DNA from: Echinostoma caproni
Lineage: Eukaryota; Platyhelminthes; Trematoda; Plagiorchiida; Echinostomatidae
Assembly (NCBI GenBank): GCA_900618425.1
Contig: UZAN01040099.1
Span: 28,153-92,152, forward strand
Length of the DNA stretch: 64,000 nt
Direction of reading: 5' to 3'
How positions within the stretch are numbered: position 1 is the first letter of the stretch; every line of letters starts with the position of its first letter. Under the pieces are notes generated by a model. The model did no database searches. It saw only the letters and a list, made by a program, of their open reading frames with translations, and had not been told where the DNA came from. Below are positions 48,860 through 59,894 of this stretch, piece by piece. The position numbers and the translations under genes are program-made.

Positions 48860-48900
<41 letters not shown>
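48860..48900. repeat. AT dinucleotide microsatellite
   Basis: About 20 uninterrupted AT units. Likely length-polymorphic and able to extrude a cruciform. Confidence 0.95.
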
Positions 48901-48906
<6 letters not shown>

Positions 48907-49839
48907 GGACGGTACTATAAGAGAAATCTAAAATGCGCTATTTCGGTAAGTAAAATATCTCAAATGAAGCACAAACAGTATGTTGCTTTACTTTCGTAAG
49001 CCCTGAAATAAAGCAACAACTGAATGCTTACGGTTCCGTATGTCCACGTTAAGTGAACTCCGTTTTCAGATGTGAATAGATTACCAGGCAGAGATGATCA
49101 AATTGTCTCAAAAAGCTGATGATAGTAATAATACTAATAGTAATAGTGGTAGTAGTAGTAATAAAAAGTGTCTTGTTTTGACGGTATCTTCCCTCTGGTT
49201 TGGCTACATAACAGTATCAGTTTTTTATTTATTTCATATCTCGTGATTGCAAAACAATATGCCGTTTGTATCACATCTCAGACTTTTACTTAATTTAACG
49301 AAAAGTGCATTTTAGATTTATTAAAAATGAAGCCATATGAAATGGGCCAAACGGTTCGACGATAGGGGAAAATCGTTTAAACAATCCCCAACCAATATGT
49401 GGTGCGGCATTTGATACGATTACGACGGTCAGCGTACGATCGCCACGCCTTCGCATTCCATGATCAAGCTTTGCAACATCCACACTATCGGTTTGACCGA
49501 AAGATTATCGGTCTTGGCTAAAGCATTGTGGGCTTTGGTTAGAGCTTGATGGGAGGTGTAAACAGTGATTTCATCATGAGAACGAAAAGCGGATTCATAT
49601 TTGTTTATCCATTCATCCGATCATCCAGATTACTCGTGATACGATGTGTGTGATATGTGTTTGACGGGGGGGGGGGGGGGGGGGAGGGGGCGACCAAGGA
49701 AGCGTTAGCCCTTGCACAGAACAGTTTGGACACAGAGGGGGTTTGTGCAAACGAACGCCCCCTCCTCCCCCGCTTCTACTGGGGACAGCATCCGCCTCGA
49801 TAATCACCTACAAACTTAATACATTGGTGGAAAGCCCCT
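48901..49839. other. Non-coding stretch with triplet and G tracts
   Basis: No gene seen. A TAG/TAA triplet tract lies at 49120-49165 and a long poly-G run at 49665-49690. Sequence left of 49840 may be the 3' end of Penelope-like element 2, whose limit I could not define. Confidence 0.45.
49665..49690 (+). repeat. Poly-G tract
   Basis: A run of about 20 G, one A, then further G. It has G-quadruplex potential, and its length is prone to sequencing error. Confidence 0.85.
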
Positions 49840-50900
49840 GTTCTATCTAGGTGTGAACACCACTGTACTGGTGAGTGAATTAATCGTTCCGTTGTTCAAC
49901 CACGTAGCGTGGTGGTCACTAATCCGTTCAGCGAATCACCGGACTCTGCGACCTGTGCAGTTTGGTCCACACGAACGAGTAAGTGGGTATACAGAGAATG
50001 AGACCGAACAGTTAGGAACTTTATCCTTCAATCATAAACCCACAACTAGCTTAGACGTGAAAAACACACGAAGCTTAGGTGCACAGAAGTCTTATCGATC
50101 GCGTCGGATAATCTTCTTTATGTCTCCTTTGAACAGCAAATAAATGTACACGGACAGTTTTCTTAATATCGGTAAGTGTTCTCTATGCACTGAATCATTT
50201 TGTTCGCTAAACCTTCCGGGTGACAGTTACGTGCAAAGCTCGATCTTATAGCACGTAGCACTTCTTCTAGCATGTCCTCACTGTAAATATGTCTTGCCCT
50301 GTCCATTAGACAACGAAACCAGGTTCTTTTTTTTTACTGTAAACCGCGCGAAGCTTCAGGAATGGATGTATCGGTCTTTTAAATGTGCCTTTTTATGCAT
50401 GGAACGCTGCAGTGAACCGTCTGTTCGACGGATGATGTAGAGATTTAGAGACGGAAATCTGTTGGTACATTCTATTACTAAATTATATGTTATGTTAGGA
50501 TGCGTAATGCTTAACCTGCTCAGTAGGTCCCTTGTGTTCGGTGTAGCGTGATTCACACAAAATATCATCTAAGTACCTCGTGTATAATACACAGTCTTCA
50601 ATGGATGACTGAAAGTGAGTGTTTTTGAGGTTCGCACTCGAAAACATTCAACAAATACTCAACATGAAATACTCAACACATGAAAAAACCGGTCCCAGCG
50701 GAGACCCCACGTCCACGCACTCCCTTTGTCGAAGATCTCATTGTCAAACTTAAACTGAGCATTATACATGCAGAATTAAAGCAGCCGTTTTAGGTCATCG
50801 AAGGCGAGGATGAGCGCTACATTAGTAGTTTGTACATAACTGCATAGATGTTCAATCGGTTCGCTGATGAGAACATTTGTGAGCAACCGGCTATGGAGCT
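49840..50900 (-). pseudogene. Penelope-like element 2: reverse transcriptase plus GIY-YIG remnant
   Basis: Read on the minus strand from 50900: LLTNVLISEPIEHLCSYV (motif A region), LKRLL, a stop, then YNAQFKFDNEIF and VDVGSPLGP (motif B). Next are YTRYLDDI (catalytic box, near 50585) with a frameshift, and FCVNHATPNTRDLLSRL. FPSLNLYIIRRTDGSL follows, then RFTVKK and the thumb-like YSEDMLEEVLRAIRSSFARN. After a LLFKGDIKKII linker comes a worn nuclease with CTGRRVR, a stop, and FAERISDHHATWLNNG (about 49850-49990). The domain order is the same as in element 1, but the sequence differs clearly, so this is a separate lineage. There are several stops and at least three frameshifts. Two hammerhead-bearing repeats lie 0.5-0.8 kb on its 5' side. 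Confidence 0.85.
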
Positions 50901-51014
50901 ACAGAGCAATTGAAGACTGCTCGATGTTTGACTAATTCAAAGAAGAAGCGTTTCGAAGCACCTTTTTGGAACGAAAAACAAGTATCTCAATATTTAATAC
51001 AACGATTCCAATAC

Positions 51015-51238
51015 ACTCTTTTCTATAACCTTTTCAGTTTATGATATCCGAAATCCAACTTAAGATGTCTCAATATAAATTTAAGATGTCCGAGTATGAA
51101 TTTAAGATGTCATGTTGCTATGTGGATAGTACCTTGCACAAAACAGGGTGAAAACATAGCAACATGACATCTTGAATTAATACTCGGACATCTTAAATTC
51201 ATATTGCAACATCTTAAACTGAAAAAGTTATAGAGTAG
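51015..51238. repeat. Large inverted repeat built of 21-bp units
   Basis: The left arm (about 51015-51122) and right arm (about 51155-51238) are near-perfect reverse complements around a 32-base loop. Shared blocks include CATAGCAACATGACATCTT and ACTCGGACATCTTAAATT. Each arm holds three 21-bp units of the type found at 6304-6405. Read outward from the loop, each arm gives leucine heptads (GHLKFIL-like) ending in KLKKL or KLKRL and a TAG stop. It can form a long hairpin. It may be a MITE-like or foldback element, or a palindromic duplication of a gene end. Confidence 0.8.
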
Positions 51239-51369
51239 TCAATTTGGAATAATCTAGTGGATTGCCCACGAACACTGGACACTGTAAGTGGTCTTGGTTG
51301 TGGGTTTCATTTTTTCGAAGATAGTTAATTCCCCACCAGTTAAATGTGTTTGTTGTTGATAGAAAGATT

Positions 51370-51545
51370 TTGTAATAACAGACAAAGAGCACTGGACAGC
51401 TATTTTGTCCTGTATGTAACTCGTCAGCAGTGCGTACATTTCGTTTCACCGTCAGGACTTGAAAGGCGAACAGTTGGGTCGGAACTTCGAACCCTTAACC
51501 GTGGGCTTCAAGGTCGACGGTCATCACCTTGTGCGAACGGTTTAG
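51370..51545 (-). mobile_element. Hammerhead-bearing SINE, copy E
   Basis: On the minus strand a tRNA-like part has GGGTTCGAAGTTCC (B box region). It is followed by CAAGTCCTGACGG and the ribozyme block at 51380-51440: CGCACTG, CTGACGAG, a damaged stem II, AAAA in place of GAAA, AGCTGTC, CAGTGC, CTTTGTC. Inactive by its core change. It lies head to head with copy F. Confidence 0.7.
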
Positions 51546-51559
51546 GCATTTAACAATAG

Positions 51560-51690
51560 CATATTTAGATTTATCCATTCGATGTTTTACAGGCACTAGG
51601 CACTGTTGGTAGTCTATGCACTGTTGACGAGTCCCAAACAGGACGAAACAGCTGTCCAGTGATCTTTGTCGGTCTTCACAACAGCTTTCC
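51560..51690 (+). mobile_element. Hammerhead-bearing SINE, copy F (internally deleted)
   Basis: The family 5' block (TTATCCATTCGATG, CAGGCACTAGGCACTG) is joined almost directly to the ribozyme block, so the B-box region is deleted. The 3' end CTTTGTCGGTCTTCACAA matches copies A and B. Confidence 0.7.
51613..51672 (+). ncRNA. Hammerhead ribozyme motif in copy F
   Basis: GCACTG, TTGACGA (consensus CTGATGA; the conserved C is now T), a perfect stem II (GTCC, CAAACA, GGAC), GAAA, CAGCTG, TC, then CAGTGATCTTTGTC. This is the best-preserved stem II of the set, but the core C-to-T change should abolish or weaken cleavage. Confidence 0.7.
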
Positions 51691-51699
51691 ATCACTCTT

Positions 51700-54600
51700 C
51701 CACCCTATTTGTGGCGAAAGGCTCTTTGCGGCTAGAACACAAACGGTCTGACTTGTACAAACGTGTGAGGGGAAGCACACAATTTGTGCATAAGAAAGGA
51801 GAAATAATCGGAACTAATCTGTCCAGAGAAACGCGCATCTTCGTTGTTTCAATTCATTCCTAAACCGAAAATTTCACAGCTACGGTGCGTGCTAAAATTT
51901 TCGGGAACACCAGACTTTTCGTTATCTAGTTTATCTGTTAATCATTCTGTAACGAGTGATTCCAGAAGTCTTAGCGAATAAGAAGCAGTAAAGGCAGGTG
52001 ACTGTTGATTTATGATACAAATGTCATTCACTAGTGCACTGTAATGGGTTGTGATAAAACTAAAGGAACAATAGACTATTAGTAAAGGTAGATTAGAGTT
52101 TGTCCATTTTTGCTCTAAAACGTCCGTACACCCGCTATCTACCGTTGGCAAGGTGTGTACAAGCTGTGGTCCTAATTTTCCCCCCATTCTACGCTCCAAA
52201 TGACCTCGAATAAAATATGGGAGAAATCGGATTATGCTCTTTCGATTCATTCGATTGACTGAGAATCCTGAAAGGTCGTTCCTCGAATTGAGAACACGAC
52301 TGCAAGTAGGCGGTTTCAAAATGTGGATGCCGCAGAATCAAAGGCCCACACGTTTGTGATTGTTCACGAGTATATTGCCGTGTGGTCGTGTGGGAAAGAT
52401 GCTACCGTCCCCATCCATTTTCATTGCGATAAACAGCATAATATTGCATTCATTTGTCACCATATACATCGTCGTTGCATTCCGGTAACGGTCTAGGTTT
52501 ATTCATCAAGTTAGCTGTGAGAAACGCATCTCAAGACATAATAAAACGATTTGCTCGTTACGTTAATCATCCGATACTTGGAGTTTTAACTTTGTCTGGT
52601 CATCGAATATGACCTTACCTTTAATTTTTGTATTGTCTATTTCGTATTTTCCTAACTTATATAAGCTTAAACGTTAGTCATCAATACGAATAAACTGTAC
52701 AATATGTAAAATGTAACGTGAAGTATGTCATCAATGTTTGGCTTATGTGCACAACTTCTGACCTGCTTCATCAACGACATTTTCTTTGTTGATTAAGAGT
52801 CAGACAGGCTAGGGTACCGGGGAATTGTTGTACATTCTAATGCAAGAGAGTAAATTGATTCTCGCAGAAAACATGGCCTGGGCCCAGTGCAAAACGTCGT
52901 CTATTTGGATACTGTCACCGATTACCTTATTTGCTTGTACTTGAGTAACCGGGTAAGTCGAAGGACACGATGTAATAATCATGTGGAATGCACTACTCCA
53001 AGCCGTAACTTTCACACCCACACCTATATATACATATATATATATATTGTGTTGTTTTTTTCTATTCCTGTGAGAATTTCAGTATACCGCAAGTTAATAC
53101 GCAACTGTATGTGTGCCAGTGTCTCTGCTTTCTGAGTTCGTGACAAGATTCCACCTCGTGTTAATGCAAAATAAAACGTAAAAATAGTAAACGGACTGTG
53201 CAGATCCAGAGTGTTGCACCAAATTGCAGACAGTCACCCGATCAAACTTTAGAGAATGCCAGAAAAGAGCACGTAGATCGCAGAATTATTATTTCTTAGT
53301 CATGACGGACGCGTCTAGCTAATGTCGCGTTTCATCTCCAAATATTTTCCGATTATTTTCTGTTCAGTGTCACTCAAAATGTTTGTGCATTTCCTATTCG
53401 AAAATGCTTTTGTTGATCTTTTCTATCAAAAGGTTTCTATGATACTTCAGGTGGACATCCTTCGAATCAGTCGTGGGTGGGAATTTATCACAGGTGTATG
53501 TCACGTGACGTAATGATCTCCCTCATTCAATCTACCCCGGTCAGCCAGGAGCTAAGGAAATTGAAAAGATGAAATAGAAAACCATTTGGCACAGGGTTTA
53601 AGGATGAACTTCCTTGAATTGTTGTTCATGATGTTCAGATACCACAACCTAGTTAAACCAAACGCATCACAAAGACCGTTAGATCGAGGAAAAAACTCAC
53701 TCATGATTTCTGCAAACCATATCTAACAATGTAACCGGAAAATGACCTGCGAACAGATTGCAGGGAAGCTATTGTTTAGATAAGCTATATTGAAATAGAT
53801 GGCATTCCATCAGTCGCTCGCGGACTTGTCAACAGAACAGGCAAACCTGCATAAAATAGCTCATTTTCGATCTTTATGCATGATCCGATATGTTTGGATA
53901 CGCATCAGCGAAATAGTCACCAATGAACAATACATACGCAGTCCCTTATAATTCTTTCAATCTATTGCGTCAATGTTGCTCGGATACTGTAGGGTAGTCA
54001 TTACAATTGGTTATATACTAATTAATATATAATGTATTGAATCTCATCCCACTGATCTATCTGATAGTAATGATTGTAGTAGCAGTAGTAGTACGCACGG
54101 AATTCGGAATACAAACCACGCAATAGGAATCACCCGGACACGTGTCAACGGACTGGATATCGGAAGCACTGGACCGCAATGGCACGAGCTCGCAATATCC
54201 CACGTGAACGGGACGCGATGAAAAAGCCACAGGAATAGTAGTACGTAGTTAGTTTATTGGAAGACATGAAGGCGATTAAATAATATGTACAAAAGAACAT
54301 CATTGGTTATCTAGGCTTCCACCAATCGGATTGCAATACTGCTTGCATAATTCTGCTTCTGTCTGCACTGTCTCGAATCGACTGGCACGATCTGCCTATG
54401 GTGTATAGTCGGAAGCCGTACGCGTGTTACTGACGTCGCCTTTCAAATTTGATTGATCGCATGTGTTCAAAAAACTGTGACGCGGCCCTCCAGGATAGGC
54501 GTCATCTCGTCGGCCTAAATCACCGCAGGTACTCATCGAATGGAACAACCCCCTACAAAATGTATTTTGGAAGAGCAATAGCGACAATTCTCAGCCTACA

Positions 54601-55321
54601 TTATAGTAAATAATGGTCCCGACTGACTACATTACAAAACCTCCACTAGAGAAAACAACTCTTTTCAAGAGGGCTCATATATCAACTCATGTAACCGCAT
54701 GCACACCGTTATAAAATAAAAATGACCAGTTGACCCTGTTTTGTGAAGCAGTTATCGATTATTGTGCTTGGGTAGCTATGTGTGGATAACAAAGGCAATC
54801 TCTGTTTGACAGTTAATTATTGGAAAGCTGTCGGTGATATAATCGGAAATTCTGTGCCTCCGATGTGTGCAACTGCGTGCGCACAATTGATCACAACGAC
54901 CAGTGACAAACGTTACACACTTAGTGTTTAATCCCGCATCATGACAGTTGAACCCTCCGGTATTCATAAAAAGGCTTACTGCGACGGTCAATGGGTATCT
55001 GTCCTGACGAACGAGGAGAAAAGGTCCAAACTCGGATGGTATCTTCTGGCATCCGCGTAGAGCGTATACCAGCAGTGTCGCCGGGAGTCGGTTTCATCGA
55101 TAATGTGCTAGAGGATGAGCAATGGCAAAATTGCCTGTAAGCAGACAACGTAGGCGTTGAAATTTCAGTAGGCTTCAGCAAAGAGCCGTCAGCTGACGTG
55201 ACTCACCAGAAAGACCCGCAGGCTACAACTATCACGGAAAAAAACTTGCGTGTCTCCTCGAGTGTTGCACCTGAGGCCTAAGCAAGAAGGATCTATGGAA
55301 AATGCATAGGAAGAGAGGAAA
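51700..55321. other. Non-coding stretch
   Basis: No gene was recognised. A TA tract lies at about 53024-53046 and a short TAG tract near 54077-54092. A 125-codon minus-strand frame (51942-52319) has no domain I can name. Sequence from about 54940 may be the decayed N-terminal side of the CR1-like remnant that follows. Confidence 0.45.
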
Positions 55322-55975
55322 GTATGTTCATGCTGTACAACAACACATGCGGCGTTAGGAATAAATGGGCAGAAATTACTCAGCTGGCTGGGGAACAAAA
55401 AATGACTTTGGTGGCACTCACCGAAACCTGACTGACAAATACATACCACATACCGTGGATGGTTCACAATCGTTCTGAGTCTACCGACAGCACTGTAACC
55501 AAGACTATGCGGGAGGAGGAATGGCCATTAGAAAAGGCACAAACCACATCAAATCAGAGACCATTCTCTGCACGAGGAATGTGCAGTTGTGCACAGTAAC
55601 TCGACTAACCAATAACAGAAGGGTCAACGTAGTACGTGTTCACCTCACCTGAATACAAATCGTGAAGAGGATAGCCAACTGCTGTGTGTTCTCACGAGGA
55701 TAGTGAAATGAGCTAAAAAAAGTCATCATTGTTGGCCACTTCAACCTACCACATATAGACTGGAGGTTTGAGGTGTGCACCCGGGAGTCAGCAGAAGAAA
55801 ACTACCTCAAATTGCTGCATGAAAATGCCCTGTGGCAACATGTTAAGGAAAGCACTAGATTCAGGTCGGGTAATACTCCGTCGCTGCTAGATTTAGTGAT
55901 CACTACACACAAAAAAGAACAATATGCACCCAAACTGAGAATCTGTGAATGGGATGCCATGCCGATTCGGTAGTA
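55322..55975 (+). pseudogene. CR1-like non-LTR retrotransposon, endonuclease domain remnant
   Basis: The apurinic-type endonuclease of CR1-like ORF2 can be followed in pieces. FMLYNNTCGVRNKWAEI comes first, then MTLVALTET with a stop where the conserved Trp of ETW should be. A Gly-rich AGGGMAI segment follows, and then KVIIVGHFNLPHIDW, where the GDFN motif has His for Asp. It ends with the open piece 55773-55973 containing ENALWQHVKESTRFRSG and LLDLVITT. No reverse transcriptase follows, so the copy is truncated at its 3' side. At least three stops or frameshifts. It belongs to a different subfamily from the element at 59895-62364. Confidence 0.8.
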
Positions 55976-58900
55976 CAGCGTGAGCAACGGTTCACAAGAT
56001 CGTGAAAATAAAAGATCAGTATCAAAACCGGTTGGGAGAAAATTGCTGAGGCCTACAAGTAACTTAGACATTTGCCATACATGCCTGTGGCCAGATTGAT
56101 TGATCGATTCATTGATTGTTTGAGTGCTGGCTTGATGGTATTCGGATGTAGTGCTACGTGTGAGCCAGTGTCGGCCTGCCTGCCTTCCTACACACTGTTC
56201 GTTCCTGCTTGTTCCCCGGTTTGTGAACCGGATACATAAATACCGTTACAATAAATGCACTAATTAATTTGTGGTGTGTTCATCTTCCTACTTATTTGGG
56301 AACACAACAAAACAACTTGAAGTTCAAAGAAGTTTCATACTCATGGATCCCGAACTTTCCAACAAGGGAGAAGAAATGATTGAGCAACTGAAGGTTTTAG
56401 TGAGAATATCAATTTATGCTAGACAAACACTTCAGAAGCGTGTGGTAAATTTATAGGTGAAATTTACTCATAAGATGAAAATGACCAAAAGGTTTCAGGA
56501 TTCCATTCGGAAATAACAAAACAAATTAAATAGTGATCCCGGATATTTTTCAGATGAAACACATTTCTACCCAAATTTGCTTAGATTAGTGAAAGGTTCT
56601 GATTAAAATATCAAAAAACAAACAATGTCACTTGGCAACGGCAGAAGAAATCGAAATCCCGAACGCACCATTATGTCCTCAAGACATCATTTTTGTTTTG
56701 TCGCACCGCAGCTCACATTAACCTCAATCATGTCATGATGATGCGACATAGGGTGACGTGTCCCAGGTGAACAAATTTCCCTGGAAATTTCCAGAATTGA
56801 CTTCTCTTTTTGCATATGCTCCCACAGAACTTGACAAACATTGTCGTTCTTTCTCGTTTGGCTTGATGAGTCAATCAAGGTTATTTCTATCTGATATGTA
56901 TAAAAGCACAAGTGTAAGTGCCTAAAGTTTAAGTTGCGCAAACAACCTCGTTTGGTCAACAGAATATTATTTCAATCGGGATAAATATTGATAATGGTGA
57001 AGTAAAGCGAAAATTACATAGATGCTTCCAATTCGATTTCTTGTTAGAATCATATTTCGCGTTGATTTTTGGGCATCCCTCCCGAGAGCGTATGCCTCTG
57101 AGGAGTGAACATATTTGATCGATCAGAATGATATGGACTCGATACTGAAGGATGTATATATCTAAACTTGAAGCGAACGTATTTTGACGTGTTTCTTACA
57201 CTCTGGTTGACTGTTTCATCGAAATGCTCATTACTTGCCAAACACATTTCGTTCGGGATAAGTACCTCATACAAATAGAATAAAAACCTCAGTGAGCATT
57301 CCCTCATAAGAATGGGAATTTTGATGGAGTGGGAATCTAGAATGCGCACACTGGTTTCTACAGATACTTCTGTAGACCTATGTAGACCCTGACGATTTTT
57401 CCGTCCACAATCGGTACGTTTCGGGAAGGTCATTTAGATATATTATGGTAGTTGGGTTAACCAATCTCCTGCTAGATAGCTGTGTGGTCAAATCTGCTAA
57501 CGGGGTGATGTGAATCGTGCAGCGTAATGGGACGTTACACTACGTACGCACCGTCATATCGCATTCAGTCAACCAACCAGGACACGGTGAGTACAAGTAC
57601 AAGTCAAGTCCAGAAAGGGCTTTAATTCGCCTCATGTGATCGGATTTGTTGAATGTTAAAACCTGAACATACAAACCATTCCAAAAGCGATTGAACAACA
57701 ACAAATGAACTAGTATGTTACATTTGTGACTCTTTGCGTTTTCGAACAGAATTACCTATACTCACAGCTCATCTTACTTCAACCCGACTTTGTGGTTATT
57801 ATTCCTTGTGTCGCCAGGTCAATCTGAGTTCCAATAACTTTATGGATTAACCCATGGACATAGATAACAGACCTGCAAACCAATATTACTATTCCAACTC
57901 TATTAAACCATTCAATAATAATTGGATGATTCGGAGATCCGGATGCTGTTCTTAATTCAACAATCCAATTGGCAGCATCCTCATTAGAATTAAAATACCC
58001 CAATCTCTAATGATGCTTCTACTTCACAGACTGGCAAGCGTTCATGTTTGGTTAGGGGACCCAAATGCTCAGACAATACGCAGCAATCCGTAACTTTCCC
58101 GCCTACTAACGTGCGGCAATTGAAATAACATACGCACAGTCCAACTCCCGGTACATAATTGCATTACCTAAGTGAAGCGCGCGCGCGCGAGAGAGAGAGA
58201 GAGTGATTCCTTATAGCAGGTATGCAAAGATTCTCTCTGTGTGATAGAACATTGTGATGCCCTTGGGGGTCAACAGAAACGGTTGCCTCTGTTGTACCGG
58301 ACTCAGTGCATTCAGGTCAAGGAGATTCCGCAAACAATCACTCATCGAGTGGATAAGTAGGTCCTGCTACTAATAATGAACACGGTCGGAACAAATTGTA
58401 GCGTAATCATTGGCATTCCATTTCGCGTGACACTTGTCCTGTATCTAATAGAAATTAATTTCACAATCACATCCATTTTTTATCATATTCCGCTCTGGAT
58501 CTTACGTCGACCATAAAGATTTCTGAAGACAGATGTTTCCTGTGATCTTTGGTGTGAAATGTTCTTCCGGAATGGAGGAAAATTCGCGCATTTCAAAAAG
58601 GGATAGGCAGGCACAATAATAATAATAATAATTTCACTTTCAAACGCATTTTGAACTCACATCTGACACGGGAGTGATGCTATTGGATGGGTGTTATTGA
58701 TTTGAATTTGAGATTTTTCAGAATTCAATCACATTCCTCAGATCGTCCAATCAAATTTAAACTCGCGGAAATGCCGAGTTGCAGATTCGCTTTCCTGTAA
58801 AAGAGCTTATCAGATTTGCATATCCAATGTCCTGTCGAGGATTTGAACTCATGATCACACACATGCACCGATTGCGTTCGATTGATATGCTAACTGGAAT

Positions 58901-59894
58901 TCATGTGATGTGAAATCATGTCAGTCAGGATTATATGGGGGAACGTGGAGGGTTTCCGATCGCAGTTCACAGCGAGTATGATGTGGCTGTCCTCGTAGCG
59001 GTCAGTCGTGAATAATTCCGATCGATGCACAAGAGTAAAGTAAGAACGATAAAAAATTTTCGCCAATACGTCGCTTCAAGTATTGACGCATGGAGAAGTC
59101 GATTGGATAGACTGTAATTCGATGACTGAAGTTATTTTCAGATAAAAGTACGTGCATTTGGTTCCATTGATAACATGTTTGTGCGCAAAAAGTCCACAAG
59201 AAGGGTGCAATTCGAGAATGAATGAAGTTAGGTCTGAAAGTTTCTGAATACTGTAAGTAAGCAATCAATTGAACAGGGTCAGTTACGTAATAAGATCCGA
59301 AAAACCTCAGAGAGTATACGAATTAGGATGATGAAACCGGAGCTGTGAAAAGACTGTCAAGAGATGCAAACGTTACTGTTACCGCAAATATGCAAAAAGG
59401 AAAACCCATTTCCATTGTCTATCCCTCGCTCACCTACTGCTAACTTTGTGCTCACACTGTTAAACTTATTTTACTCAATTTCCATGAAAACGCTTCTTAT
59501 GGTAGACACGTCATACGTTTAGTTTCACAGTTTGCTCCTAATCGTGGTTTGTTAACTCACGGCAGGGTAACTCCATCAACAGTTCATACTATTTGTATTT
59601 GTATAACATTTGCAAGCTTGAAATGCTTACATTTCAGTTAAAAATTGTACACTGGTCGTCACACCGGCGAAAATATAGAAATATAGACAAATCCAATAGA
59701 TTGCTGTGTCAAAAAAATGCCTCCGAAGTTTAGTTCATTCAGATAAATATTGACGTAATTCATTCATAACTCGTTTCTTGTCGGTCAAGATCCGAACCAG
59801 GTATTGTACAGGGGAGGTCTTATAAATGTTTATTCGAGAGGGAAGATATCGCTAAGCGGAACAAGTTATCGAGTGGGAGCGATAACAAGATAAG
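55976..59894. other. Non-coding stretch
   Basis: No gene was recognised. It contains a GC/GA microsatellite (58173-58203) and an AAT tract (58615-58634). A tRNA-like B box lies on the minus strand near 58850 (GAGTTCAAATCCTCG). A 127-codon minus-strand frame at 57050-57433 has no identifiable domain. The last few hundred bases may hold the 3' untranslated part of the CR1-like element. Confidence 0.45.
58173..58203. repeat. Compound GC and GA microsatellite
   Basis: A GC dinucleotide run passes directly into a GA run (GCGCGCGAGAGAGAGAGAG). The alternating GC part is Z-DNA-prone. Confidence 0.9.

Noticed and set aside
51942..52319. 125-codon minus-strand frame
   Set aside because: No recognisable domain or splice context. 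A frame of this length can arise by chance in 64 kb.
56080..56270. Possible solo LTR (TATA-like and AATAAA-like signals before 56260)
   Set aside because: No second copy, no clear TG...CA ends and no target duplication were found.
57050..57433. 127-codon minus-strand frame
   Set aside because: No motif matches a known family, and no neighbouring exon was found.
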